NCBI GenBank assembly: GCA_003290465.1
Contig: CP030759.1
Span: 2,988,572 to 3,052,571, forward strand
Direction of reading: 5' to 3'
Length of the DNA stretch: 64,000 nucleotides
From: Candidatus Sumerlaea chitinivorans
GTDB taxonomy: Bacteria; Sumerlaeota; Sumerlaeia; Sumerlaeales; Sumerlaeaceae
Part shown: one piece after another, positions 44,945 to 54,031 of the stretch
How positions within the stretch are numbered: position 1 is the stretch's first letter
Layout: each line of letters begins with the position of its first letter
Notes under the pieces: model-generated
Told to the model about the DNA's origin: nothing
Database searches by the model: none
Seen by the model: the letters and a program-made list of their open reading frames with translations, nothing else
Program-made: the position numbers and the translations under genes

Positions 44945-47179
44945 TTACCGACGGGGACGGATGGTGACCTCCGTTGTTTCGCGTGGTCGAATGGTCGTGC
45001 TGAGTTTTGTCGAGCCTCCATCGGGAAAGAACGCTTCAACCTCCACTGTGCCGGGGATAAGCGCTCGAGTGATCCATAGACCGCCTTCATCGGTTGTCCC
45101 TTCGCGCACGGTGTCGAGTGCCGCTGAGCCGACTGGCCGAACCACTATTCGCGTCCGTGGGAGAGGCCTGCCCGTAGTGTCCTCGGCGAATACCCGAAGG
45201 GCCCCGCGAATGCCGAGTACTGACACAATTTCCCGAATCTCCCCTTCGCGTAGGGGGATTTCTTGCTCGTCCGAGGAATAGCCTGAGGCGCTGACATGCA
45301 CGCGATAGGTGCCGGGAGCAAGGCCCTCCAAAGTAGCGACTCCCGCATCATTGCGGGTAGCAGTCCGCCCAAGGCGCCCTGCCGCGTCATAGAGCACGAG
45401 GAAGGCCTCGCGGATCGGCTGGCCGGTTTCGAAGCTAAGGGCCACCGAGCGCAGTGTCGCGGGGCGAGCAGCATGAAGTACGATTTCGGTGGGCGCGGAA
45501 TCGCCTACTTGGGGAACCGTAATCAGGTCTGAGTTTCCAAAGCCCAAGGTGGGGTGAGAAGCCCGAACCGTGTACGTGCCCGGCGGCAAAGGTCCCAGCG
45601 CAAAGGATCCATCGCTCTTGGTGCGGCTCCTGACTACGTGCGGGTCCATGAAGTCTTGGTATGGATGGTCGTACACAAGGCTGCACTCGACACTGGCCCC
45701 TGCAGCCGGCGTCGAGTCTTCTGTCAGCACGCGCCCCACAACCCGTCCTTCGGGGAGAGAAAAATCCCGTTCCCACACGGAGACGGAGGGAATGACGACA
45801 CTTTCGCGCGCATATTCACCGCGATTGCCCCGGAGCGTCACAAGCCACGCGCCAGAGTCAAGTCCTTGCAATTCGTACTGGCCGTCGGGACCAACATGCG
45901 CGACGCGAGTCACGCCCAGCCCAGCCGCTCCGCGTGAAAAGTAGAGGGTGCCAGCAGCGGGAGTCGTCCCGCGAAGCAGTCGGCCGCGCGCCGTCACTTC
46001 ACCCACCCGAAGAACCACTTCGCGCTCCTCACCGGAAGCTAACATGAGCGGGCGCACGAGCTGCGTGCGAGGCGCAAGACTCGGCATTTGTCCAGCCGAA
46101 TCGGCGGGGCCTGCTCCTTGCGCCAATTCGATGGTGTAGGGTCCATTGGAAAGATCAAAGAACGCGAATCTGCCCTGTCCGTCCGTTTCTGTTCGCCGAG
46201 ATTCTCCCTCCAGCGGGGGGTTCGGATGGAGATAAACCGTGGCGCTGGTCACCGGCTGGTTTGTCGTGCCCCGTACCACCCATCCTACCACTCGAGCCCC
46301 ATGCGCGGGAAGCTCGATCTCGCCGAGGTTATTCTCCTCTCCCGGACTTACCGAGACGTCCAAGAGATAAGGGGCTCCGGCGGGTGGAGTAAACACAAGA
46401 TGCGTGCGGCCAGAAGGGACATCCACGAGTTCGAAGTGCCCATTCGGGGCCGTCGTCGCCGTGATGACGCGGGTGCGAAAAACGCTGGCCTCACCGCGCG
46501 CTTCGACTCGCACTCCCCCTGCGGGCTTGCGACTCCCAGCATAGACCACGCGACCCACAATGTTTGGATGGCGCGCCAATAGAAATACCGCTTCATGGAG
46601 GGGGGAGGATTCCGGCAGATATAAGGGCCCAACTTCAGCTTCTTCATATCCGCGAGCCGCAAGTCGAAGAGTAACCATGCCCGGCGCGGGAACGTTCGAA
46701 ATCTGCAGATTTCCTTGCTGATCAGAAGCGAAGATCGCGCCCGCTGCCGCAAGCGAGGCGGGTGCATAGGCCACATAGGCTGGATGGGTAGTTTCCCAGC
46801 GAGATGCAGCGACGCGAACCCACGGAACAGGGGCGCCACTTCGGCGGTCAATCACCTTTGCACGTAGGACAACTCGTGTGGCTGGAAAGGTGGTTGGCTG
46901 TTGCTCTTCCACGGTATCGTCGCTTTGCGCTATCGGCCGCTCGATCTCAGTTGCTAACGCAGTGGGGTAGCGTGGCGAGCGCTCGTTGCGTTTTGGGGAA
47001 AACGACTCGCGGAATCTTTCCTCTGTCACGGGGCTCGACGTAAACTCATGGCTCGCGGTGGCTATTCGGGCCGGCTGAGCAGAGCGACGTGAGTCGCACC
47101 GTGCGAAGCGCCCACCGACGGCGATCGCAAGAAGGATGAGCGCACAGGTAATCCACAAAGTATGAAGTTTCGAGCTCAT
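44945..47179 (-). CDS. Exported multi-domain carboxypeptidase-regulatory-like protein
   Basis: The 744-residue product begins with a signal or anchor helix (LWITCALILLAIAVGG). After a 90-residue variable linker come about seven beta-sandwich units of the carboxypeptidase regulatory-like type, each with a pattern such as GVATLEGLAPGTYRVHVSAS, SFALGPLPPGTYTVRASHP or GRFAFFDLSNGPYTIEL. Such arrays occur in cell-surface and TonB-linked proteins and work as structural or ligand-binding spacers. No catalytic motif is seen. It lies immediately upstream of the phosphoesterase gene on the same strand, 110 bases apart. Confidence 0.85.
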   Translation of the reverse strand: MSSKLHTLWITCALILLAIAVGGRFARCDSRRSAQPARIATASHEFTSSPVTEERFRESFSPKRNERSPRYPTALATEIERPIAQSDDTVEEQQPTTFPATRVVLRAKVIDRRSGAPVPWVRVAASRWETTHPAYVAYAPASLAAAGAIFASDQQGNLQISNVPAPGMVTLRLAARGYEEAEVGPLYLPESSPLHEAVFLLARHPNIVGRVVYAGSRKPAGGVRVEARGEASVFRTRVITATTAPNGHFELVDVPSGRTHLVFTPPAGAPYLLDVSVSPGEENNLGEIELPAHGARVVGWVVRGTTNQPVTSATVYLHPNPPLEGESRRTETDGQGRFAFFDLSNGPYTIELAQGAGPADSAGQMPSLAPRTQLVRPLMLASGEEREVVLRVGEVTARGRLLRGTTPAAGTLYFSRGAAGLGVTRVAHVGPDGQYELQGLDSGAWLVTLRGNRGEYARESVVIPSVSVWERDFSLPEGRVVGRVLTEDSTPAAGASVECSLVYDHPYQDFMDPHVVRSRTKSDGSFALGPLPPGTYTVRASHPTLGFGNSDLITVPQVGDSAPTEIVLHAARPATLRSVALSFETGQPIREAFLVLYDAAGRLGRTATRNDAGVATLEGLAPGTYRVHVSASGYSSDEQEIPLREGEIREIVSVLGIRGALRVFAEDTTGRPLPRTRIVVRPVGSAALDTVREGTTDEGGLWITRALIPGTVEVEAFFPDGGSTKLSTTIRPRETTEVTIRPRR

Positions 47180-47456
47180 CTCTCTCGAGTACTATTCACT
47201 GCCCTGCCGGGTATGTTCACGAAATCGTCAAGTGTCCCCTGCGGGTGAGCAAGCGCGCCCGCCACAGCGAATCCCCCAACAACTGGGGGCTGAACTGTTT
47301 TGCGTGGGGATGGTGGGATAACTGTGGTTGACACCCGAGGGAGGCAGGCGAGGTTGCGACTCTGTGGCGCCTCGCACTACGTCGTTTTTTGTTTACCTTT
47401 GGGAAAAATGCCATCAGTCATGCCGAGCGAATGCCATAACTTTTTAGAAAGGGATC

Positions 47457-48413
47457 ATGATGGCCCGGAAACCGCGAGCGTTGCGCCTTGGGGATCGAAT
47501 TGGAATCGTGGCTCCAGCCAGTGCGCCTTACGACGAGAGTCGATATGAGCGAGGTCTGGACGGACTTCGTCGGCTTGGATTTCAGCCTGTCGAAGCTCCT
47601 CACGTCCGGAGTCGTCGGGGCTTCCTTGCTGGCTCGGATGAGGAGCGCGTTGCAGACCTTCACGCGATGTTTGCAGATCCAACAATTGCTGGAATCATCT
47701 GTTTGCGCGGCGGCTACGGTGCTACGCGCCTGCTCCCAATGCTTGACGCGGACTTGATCCGGAATAACCCGAAAATCCTTGTCGGGTACAGCGACATCAC
47801 CGCACTTAACCTTTTCTTGCTCAAAGAGTGCGACCTTGTCTCGTTCTATGGTCCCATGGCTGCGGTTGAGTTTGCGGTGGGCCCAACGATTTTCACGGAA
47901 GCTTGCTTTCGTCGGATGCTGACGGTTCCCGAGCCTTACGGCCCGTTAGGGCTACCGCGCGGCTGGGCCCTCCGCGAAACCCTTCAGGGGGGGGTTGCGG
48001 AAGGCGAGCTGGTTGGTGGGTGCCTGACACTGGTCGAATCGCTTATCGGTACGCCATGGCAAGTTTCGCTGAGGGACAAAATTTTCTTTTTTGAGGATAT
48101 CGACGCCGAGCCTTATCAGATGGACCGCACTCTGACTCACCTCCTACAGGCGGGAGTGTTGGACGGTGTCAAAGGGATTGCCATCGGAGAGTGTGTGGGG
48201 TGCGAGCACCAGGAGGGCCGCTCGCATTACGACAATTGCCAGACGCTTCGCGAAGTCTTGGTGGAGCGCCTAACACCTCTCGGAGTTCCCATTGTGTATG
48301 GAGTGCCGTTTGGCCATGGCACCGAAAAGGCCACGATTCCTCTTGGTGTCCGAGCTCGGCTTGACGGCAATACCGGCGAACTTTACATCATGGAGAGCGC
48401 GGTGGTGGAGTGA
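47457..48413 (+). CDS. ldcA: LD-carboxypeptidase (peptidase family S66)
   Basis: Removes the terminal D-alanine from tetrapeptides during peptidoglycan recycling. The 318-residue protein shows GIVAPASA near the N terminus, ICLRGGYGATRLLPMLD, the nucleophile Ser112 in VGYSDITALN, and a C-terminal PFGHGTEKATIPLG block with the catalytic histidine. Glu is expected in the FFEDIDAEPYQMDR region. No signal peptide, so it is cytoplasmic. AAAGGGA precedes the ATG. It is followed by spmA/spmB, also wall-associated by homology. Confidence 0.9.
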   Translation: MMARKPRALRLGDRIGIVAPASAPYDESRYERGLDGLRRLGFQPVEAPHVRSRRGFLAGSDEERVADLHAMFADPTIAGIICLRGGYGATRLLPMLDADLIRNNPKILVGYSDITALNLFLLKECDLVSFYGPMAAVEFAVGPTIFTEACFRRMLTVPEPYGPLGLPRGWALRETLQGGVAEGELVGGCLTLVESLIGTPWQVSLRDKIFFFEDIDAEPYQMDRTLTHLLQAGVLDGVKGIAIGECVGCEHQEGRSHYDNCQTLREVLVERLTPLGVPIVYGVPFGHGTEKATIPLGVRARLDGNTGELYIMESAVVE

Positions 48414-48485
48414 GCTGTTGTGCTAACTTGCAGACCGTTGGGTCCGTGAGGACGTTGATACGGAAAATTAGGGAGGACAAGACCC

Positions 48486-49592
48486 ATGGCAAAAGGTAGC
48501 GGAGCTTCGTGGTTTGGGGTCTTTATGCGGTGGCTCCTGACCATGAACACTGTCTGGGGCCTGATGATTATTACCTCGTTTGTGGTCACCGTCTATCGCC
48601 AGTATTCGCCAAAGACGGCGCTTGTCCCAGACGAAGCGTGGCTGGAAGGACCCAACCGCTTGGTGGTGAAAATCGTCGGCAAGGACGATAAACCCGTCGA
48701 AACAGTCTTTAGTGTCGTGCGGCGTGGAAACTCGATTGACGTACCCCCAGCGTCCGCGAATAGCGAGGTGACCTCGGGCACCAGCGAGCCGATGGCTACC
48801 TTGCAGCGCGTTGACTCAGTTGCCGGCGGCTTTAAGGTCGTATGGCAAAGTTACGCGGCGGGCAAGTATACCTTAGAGTTGAACAATAAGCCGGTGGCGA
48901 GTGGGACGTTGGTCAATCTGCAGGCCCTAACCGACGCTGCTTTCGATTACGCCAAGAAGGCCTTCGAGCTTGGCTTAGGCCTGGTCTCCACCATGGTGCT
49001 TTTTCTGGGACTTATGAAGGTTGGCGAGGATGCCGGCCTCGTGCAGTTTGTGGCTCGGCTCATGCGCCCGCTTATTCGGCGGCTGTTTCCAGACGTACCT
49101 CCCGAGCATCCCGCCGTGGGTGCGATCATCATGAACTTCACCACGGCTATTTTGGGGCTGGGCAACGCGGCTACACCGTTTGGGCTCAAAGCGATGACAG
49201 AACTGCAGTCCCTCAACAAGCATAAGCATGTAGCTTCGGACGCAATGGTGGTGTTGCTGGCATGGAATACGGCAGGTTTTGCCATCATCCCGACAAGCAT
49301 GCTCGCCGTGCGCAAAGCTGCTGGCTGTGCAAATGTTCTGGAAATCATTGGGCCCTGCATGGTCGCGGGGCTGGCCTCCACGATCACGGGTCTTGTGTGT
49401 GCAAAGCTTCTTGCCCGGTTGCCTATGTTCAGTGTCGAGGCCGCTCTTGCCGAGGACGGCGAACCACAACCAGCCGAACCATCTTCAACGGGCGACACTC
49501 AACAAAGCAGTGAGGGGGGCGATTCAGCAAGCGCTGCAGGCAGCACCGCGGAAGAAACTACTGATCGCAGCTCAACTCAGAAAGGAGCGTGA
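48486..49592 (+). CDS. spmA: SpmA-like nucleoside-recognition-domain membrane protein with an extra insertion
   Basis: The 368-residue product is related to spore maturation protein A. The conserved part starts about residue 160: LGLGLVSTMVLFLGLMKVGE, followed by NFTTAILGLGNAATPFGLKAM and VLLAWNTAGFAIIPTSMLAV. Bacillus SpmA is about 200 residues; here some 110 extra residues (about 38-150), beta-rich and Ser/Thr/Val-rich, lie after the first helix, and a 40-residue Ser/Glu/Thr-rich tail follows. SpmA/SpmB affect spore-core dehydration in Bacillus, yet related pairs occur in non-sporulators with unknown transport roles. It is seven bases from spmB. Confidence 0.87.
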   Translation: MAKGSGASWFGVFMRWLLTMNTVWGLMIITSFVVTVYRQYSPKTALVPDEAWLEGPNRLVVKIVGKDDKPVETVFSVVRRGNSIDVPPASANSEVTSGTSEPMATLQRVDSVAGGFKVVWQSYAAGKYTLELNNKPVASGTLVNLQALTDAAFDYAKKAFELGLGLVSTMVLFLGLMKVGEDAGLVQFVARLMRPLIRRLFPDVPPEHPAVGAIIMNFTTAILGLGNAATPFGLKAMTELQSLNKHKHVASDAMVVLLAWNTAGFAIIPTSMLAVRKAAGCANVLEIIGPCMVAGLASTITGLVCAKLLARLPMFSVEAALAEDGEPQPAEPSSTGDTQQSSEGGDSASAAGSTAEETTDRSSTQKGA

Positions 49593-49598
49593 CGGATT

Positions 49599-50144
49599 AT
49601 GGCCGACCTTTTCACCGACGTCATGCGCACCATCTCGATCTTTACTATCCCCATCCTAATCTTTGGCATCGTTGTCTTGGGGATGCTGCGTAATGTAAAG
49701 GTGTACGAAAGTTTCGTCACTGGCGGTAAAGAAGGGTTCGATATTTTTCTCCGCATCCTTCCCTACCTTGTGGCTGTGTTTGTGGCGATTGGCATGTTCC
49801 GCGCTTCCGGAGCCCTTGATGCGCTTTCCGAGCTTCTCAAACCCCTCGTTGCGAAGGTCGGTATGCCTCCCGAAGTCTTGCCGGTGGCTCTGATGCGGCC
49901 GTTGTCCGGGTCCGGCTCGATGGGCTTAGCCTCGGAGATCATCAAGGCAAAGCCGAATTCATTCGAGGCGTTTGTGGCCTCGAACGTATTTGGCAGCACG
50001 GACACCACCTTCTACGTGATCGCCGTTTACTTCGGGGCCGTTGGCATCCGCAAGATCCGTCACGCGATGGTCGCTGGACTCGTTGCGGATCTGGTAGGAA
50101 TTCTCGTCGCAGTGGCGGTCAGCCATGCCGTGTGGGGCAAATAA
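49599..50144 (+). CDS. spmB: SpmB-like nucleoside-recognition-domain membrane protein
   Basis: The 181-residue product has five or six helices and the SpmB signatures YLVAVFVAIGMFRASGALDA and ALMRPLSGSGSMGLASEIIK, ending with SNVFGSTDTTFYVIAVYFGA and VGIRKIRHAM. Normal length. It starts seven bases after the spmA stop and is surely co-transcribed with it; the two are thought to form one membrane complex. Confidence 0.92.
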   Translation: MADLFTDVMRTISIFTIPILIFGIVVLGMLRNVKVYESFVTGGKEGFDIFLRILPYLVAVFVAIGMFRASGALDALSELLKPLVAKVGMPPEVLPVALMRPLSGSGSMGLASEIIKAKPNSFEAFVASNVFGSTDTTFYVIAVYFGAVGIRKIRHAMVAGLVADLVGILVAVAVSHAVWGK

Positions 50145-50452
50145 GGCGATAACTTGGGGCAGGGGCAAGCTCGGTCAACGTCCCCCTGAGTAGGTTTTAC
50201 GAGACGTTGGCCTATGCATGCCGGGGTGAGGGGAAAAACGATCTACCTCGCTAGAAGGGCATGGATTCGAGCGAACCCTTTGTGCCCACGAATTTGGGAC
50301 TTTTTTTGGGGGGGCACGTTTACAAACTCCGTGCCACAAGACCGAAAGAGACCTGATTAGCCTCGCCCACGGGTAGGGGCCATGCCAGGGGGAATTCGTT
50401 TGTTCTTGACCAGAGCAAGGGGAGCGGTGCGCACTTTTGAAGTGATGGGGCA
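50145..50452. other. Intergenic region after spmB, nothing recognised
   Basis: This 308-base stretch has no plausible gene. It contains G/C-rich patches that can form imperfect stems (for example near 50156-50186), and a T7 and G8 run (50303-50318) that is not preceded by a good stem. GGGG just before 50453 serves the next gene. Confidence 0.4.
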
Positions 50453-52111
50453 GTGAGCTGGGCAATTGGCTGGCGTCTGCGGGCGCGGCGAAAGCGCTGG
50501 GGTGTCCTTCAACTTGCCAGCGCGGTGTGGGGGGTAGCCTTTTGTCTGTTTGCCCTCTGTGCGTCTCACTGGCATTATGGGTATGAGAGAGAGAATCTGG
50601 ACTTTGCGCGTGCCTATGTGAGTCGCACTTTGTGTCGCGACGCCGCCGGCATGCTCTACCCGCGAAGCCGCGCAGGAGTCCTGGACGTCCTGCAATACGG
50701 CCCTTCTGCACTCATAGAGTTCTGCCTACGGGGTACCGCTTGGGAACGCGACGCAAGTTCCTTCCTATTTCTGTTCGTCCATCAATTCACAGCAGCTTGG
50801 ATTGTTACGACCCTCTTTGTGGTGGCATGGCTTCTGTATCGGCGTCCCGGCCCGGCGCTTGCGACAGCACTTCTTGCCGCGGTGGGAACCGTCCTTTGGC
50901 CGTACTCGAAATTCGGTATGGAGAATCAGCAAACACTTTGGACGACCGCAGCTCTGGCTGCATTTCTTTACTATCTGAATGCCCCCAGGGCGCGTCGCGC
51001 TGCCCTGTTTGGTGCTGCTTTGGGATGCCTGATTCTCACCAAGATCACGGGTGTATTGATAGCGGCTGCCCTCGGCATTGCTGCCCTTGTCGTACTGTGG
51101 AGAGAGCGACGTTCAACTGGCTGTCGCGTTCCTTTCGCGCACGTTGCTATCACCGTGATAGTGGTCGCGAGCGCGTTCGTCCTACTCCTTTCGACGAATG
51201 TTTGGCGTTACGGGAATCCTCTTTTCCGTCGCTATTCTTGTGGTGATGCCTATGACTCCCTTCTCGCGGTTCCCTTGCGTGTCGGTGCGCTGCTTTTTAG
51301 CCCAAACAAGAGCCTTTTTCTTTACTCGCCAGTTTTGTTGCTGACGTTGCCTTTTTGGCGGGTCTTTTTCGTGCGCTTCCCGCGCCTTATTCCCCTTGCG
51401 GTGGCTTTCGGACTCCTGACGGTTTTTCAGCTCTCATTAAACACGTGGGTGGACGAGCGATGGTGGTTTTCGCGTCTCCACTTTCTCATCCCGTTTTTAG
51501 CTCTTCCGTTGGGATTGTGGTGGGAAAGCTATCACAGGGGGAGCTCCGTCTTTCGCTTCGTGTCGAACTGGGTAGTGATTGCTGCGGTGCTGATTCAGCT
51601 TCTTGGGGTGTCGGTCAACTACACCGCGCTCACATTTGTGGTCCATCCGAGCCCTCAGCTAACGCTGGAAAACCTTGTGTGGAATCCGCAGTTCAATCAT
51701 ATCCGATTCAACGTCTACGCACTGACCTCGTGGTGGGAAAAAGAACGTGGCGGGCGTTCCCTACCGTTCATCGTCTATCACCATTATCTGCCGGCAGCGC
51801 CGCCACCCGGCTCTCCGTCTCGGTTTTCGGTTTTTGACATGCGTGGGTGGGATGAGCTCGATTTTTGGCTTCTTCAAGCATGGCGACGTCCGGAAACCGA
51901 GTTTGGGCGCCCTGTCGCGCGCACGCTGATTGGGGTGCTTGGCGTAGGGCTTTTAGCAAGCGCCTTACGGTTGATGAGGCTGATGCGTTATGCTCGGTCG
52001 GTGGGGATCGACGCGGCTGCCGCGGAGCGGGGGGCGGTGGCAGAAGACTCTGCAAAACGCCCGTGGCGAAGAAAATGGAGGGTGTTACGAACCGTGCGCG
52101 GAAAGGCCTGA
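50453..52111 (+). CDS. Integral membrane protein, probable GT-C-type glycosyltransferase
   Basis: The 552-residue product starts at a GTG. It has about ten hydrophobic segments (for example WIVTTLFVVAWLL, LFGAALGCLILTKITGVLIA, VVASAFVLLLSTNVW) and a first outside loop beginning YERENLDFARAYVSR, with acidic and tyrosine residues as in GT-C enzymes. The later outside region, NTWVDERWWFSRLHFLIPFLA, is aromatic-rich. The precise substrate is unknown; lipid-linked sugar transfer at the membrane is the usual activity. Its last 124 bases overlap the convergent hydrolase gene on the other strand. Confidence 0.75.
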   Translation: MSWAIGWRLRARRKRWGVLQLASAVWGVAFCLFALCASHWHYGYERENLDFARAYVSRTLCRDAAGMLYPRSRAGVLDVLQYGPSALIEFCLRGTAWERDASSFLFLFVHQFTAAWIVTTLFVVAWLLYRRPGPALATALLAAVGTVLWPYSKFGMENQQTLWTTAALAAFLYYLNAPRARRAALFGAALGCLILTKITGVLIAAALGIAALVVLWRERRSTGCRVPFAHVAITVIVVASAFVLLLSTNVWRYGNPLFRRYSCGDAYDSLLAVPLRVGALLFSPNKSLFLYSPVLLLTLPFWRVFFVRFPRLIPLAVAFGLLTVFQLSLNTWVDERWWFSRLHFLIPFLALPLGLWWESYHRGSSVFRFVSNWVVIAAVLIQLLGVSVNYTALTFVVHPSPQLTLENLVWNPQFNHIRFNVYALTSWWEKERGGRSLPFIVYHHYLPAAPPPGSPSRFSVFDMRGWDELDFWLLQAWRRPETEFGRPVARTLIGVLGVGLLASALRLMRLMRYARSVGIDAAAAERGAVAEDSAKRPWRRKWRVLRTVRGKA

Positions 52112-52689
52112 ATGATTGGGTGAGGATAGGGCAGAAGAAGAAAGTCACACGCCCCCTCCAGCAGCGTCTCTTCCACTGTGACGGTTCCGTCGTTGTCGGA
52201 GCCAAGCAATGGGTTCATTCCCCACCGGTTTCCCAATCCCCCGGCGATTATACCAAATTCGCACTTCGGGATCCCGATGGTGGAACAGATGCCGGGCGAG
52301 CCACAGCGGAGCTCCTGTCCTGCTGGACCAAAAATTTTCCGAAAGAGCCACCACTCGCCAAAAAATTCGGCAACTTTTGAGCCTTGGTTGGGCGAGCCGA
52401 TCATAACAAGACGGCCCACGCGCGCCGGTGGCTGCTCGGCCAGATACTTGCGCAAGATAATTCCGCCCATGGAGTGGCCCACAAAATGATAAACCGGAGC
52501 GTCGTAAGATGCCACCTGTGCCGCCAACATGGATGCTAAATCGGCGATGGACGAGCGCCTTGACGGGTAGCCCCAGTTGACGACGGCAAAGCCCTCACGG
52601 GCGAGGCCGCGTGCCATTGGCCACATGTCCAGGGGCGTTCGGCCGATCCCATGCAGGAGAAACACTAATGGCCGCTCGGTTCGTCTCAT
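51988..52689 (-). CDS. Alpha/beta hydrolase, lipase-like (PGAP1/LipA-related)
   Basis: The 233-residue protein has the oxyanion motif LVFLLHGIGRTPLDMWP, the nucleophile elbow HFVGHSMGGIILRKYLA, the candidate acid in LLGSDNDGTVTVEET and the histidine in YPHPIIQAF. IGSPNQGSKVAEFF after the elbow is typical of bacterial lipases/esterases acting near membranes. There is no signal peptide, so it is probably cytoplasmic. The last 30-odd residues are Ala/Ser-rich and encoded in the part that overlaps the membrane-protein gene, so the stop may have drifted downstream. Confidence 0.85.
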   Translation of the reverse strand: MRRTERPLVFLLHGIGRTPLDMWPMARGLAREGFAVVNWGYPSRRSSIADLASMLAAQVASYDAPVYHFVGHSMGGIILRKYLAEQPPARVGRLVMIGSPNQGSKVAEFFGEWWLFRKIFGPAGQELRCGSPGICSTIGIPKCEFGIIAGGLGNRWGMNPLLGSDNDGTVTVEETLLEGACDFLLLPYPHPIIQAFPRTVRNTLHFLRHGRFAESSATAPRSAAAASIPTDRA

Positions 52690-52986
52690 GCTCTGCTGTC
52701 TCTTGCGTACAATGTTGAAAAGATGATGATGTCGCGTCAGTGGCGACCTTACGGTACGTAGCTTTTTCTGAACGCAAGTGTCTCAAACGCATTTTCAGCG
52801 TTGGCAATAGAAGAGACAGGCCAGAAGGCTTGTCCCGCACGGTCTACTAAGATGCCCACATCCCCTCGGGGGTGAGAAGAAGCTCAGTTTTGCAAAACAA
52901 ACGCTGCCCATTTCTTGCGAAGCTTCGTCGTGGGGACAAGTCCCCCTATGGAATGTTTTAGCCAACGCGCATCATTCCGATGGGGG

Positions 52987-53598
52987 TCAGCGCAACAGGC
53001 CTTTGAGGAAGATCCGCATGATGATGTCCGCATGGTCACGCATGTCATCGCGCTTCTCGGTGACCTTGCGGAATCGGACAGCCGCTCCAATCATGCCGCG
53101 AAGCAAATAAGCGGCTTCCACCGGATCGACGTCCGTAAAAAGTCCCTCGCTTTGCCCCTGTGCGACAAGGCGTCCCAAGATGGCGGTATTTTGGCGGTAG
53201 CGGTCCACGTGGCGTTTCGTGAGCTGGGCTTTGACAAACGGCTCGTTTTCGTCACCTGTTTCCACCCCTTCACTGACCACGCACGACAGGACGTAACTGT
53301 GCTGGTAGCGAGTGAGAAGCTCGCGGACCAAGCGTGTGAGCTTCACGTCGGCTTTTCCGCGGTCATTGATGGTGCGAGTAAAAAGCTCGGAGGTTTCTTC
53401 GACGTCTCGATCCAGTACTTCCTGAATCACTGCTTCCACATTTGGGAAGACCGCCTTGACCTTCTTGGCATCGAGTTTAGCCTCAGCAGCAATCTCCTCG
53501 ATCGTGGCCTGCTTTGCACCTTTGCGTTCAAAAACTTTCTGTGCCGCCTCGAGTACGGCATCGGCGATCTTTGCGTCTTTTTCTTTTTCCTTACTCAT
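52987..53598 (-). CDS. TetR-family transcriptional regulator
   Basis: The 203-residue protein begins with the TetR helix-turn-helix: AVLEAAQKVFERKGAKQATI and EEIAAEAKLDAKKVKAVFPN followed by VEAVIQEVLDRDV. The rest is the helical ligand and dimer domain; no ligand can be predicted. A lysine-rich N terminus precedes the first helix. Neighbours do not indicate a target; the lipase gene lies downstream on the same strand across a 297-base gap. Confidence 0.92.
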   Translation of the reverse strand: MSKEKEKDAKIADAVLEAAQKVFERKGAKQATIEEIAAEAKLDAKKVKAVFPNVEAVIQEVLDRDVEETSELFTRTINDRGKADVKLTRLVRELLTRYQHSYVLSCVVSEGVETGDENEPFVKAQLTKRHVDRYRQNTAILGRLVAQGQSEGLFTDVDPVEAAYLLRGMIGAAVRFRKVTEKRDDMRDHADIIMRIFLKGLLR

Positions 53599-54031
53599 AG
53601 GGACCGTTCTCCATTAGCTCCGCATCACGCTCAGCTGCACGAATTCTTCACGTGTCTGTGCGACAGTATTCAATGCGCGCGGCGCAAATTCAGTCTCATC
53701 AGATTCATTTCGTCGGCGAATCCATCCGTGCGAGCCCTATTCCATGCCTCATCTCCTCAGACCTGACAAGTGTTTTTGTGGGGAAAGGAGCGGCTGCATC
53801 TCGAAAGGGATGCGCTCGAAATTGCTTGTCCCCCAAACATCCCACCGTGAGCGTAACTGCGGCAAGGTTCGAGACAGTGAGTGAAGTCGTGACGCTTGGA
53901 GGGTCTTCTTGAGTGTCCATCTTGGCCACAAGCTGCATCCGGGGTCCGACGTTTGCTTGTTGACAAGGGCGGGCGCCAACGTTCACTCACTAAACTGATC
54001 ATTACCCCAAAATGGGTTTGAAAGAGGCAGA
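53599..54031. other. Divergent region upstream of the TetR and TPR genes, nothing firm
   Basis: No protein family is recognised in the frames here. It is the likely location of the divergent promoters and a TetR operator, but I do not see a convincing palindrome. A TTGACA at 53960-53965 has no well-spaced -10. AGAGG near 54024 serves the next gene. Confidence 0.35.

Noticed and set aside
48486-50144. Taking spmA/spmB and SpoIID as evidence that the organism forms spores
   Set aside because: These families are common in non-sporulating bacteria and no core sporulation gene is present in the window.
53705-53986. A 93-residue minus-strand reading frame between the TetR and TPR genes
   Set aside because: It has no recognisable motif or ribosome site, and it covers the likely divergent promoter region.
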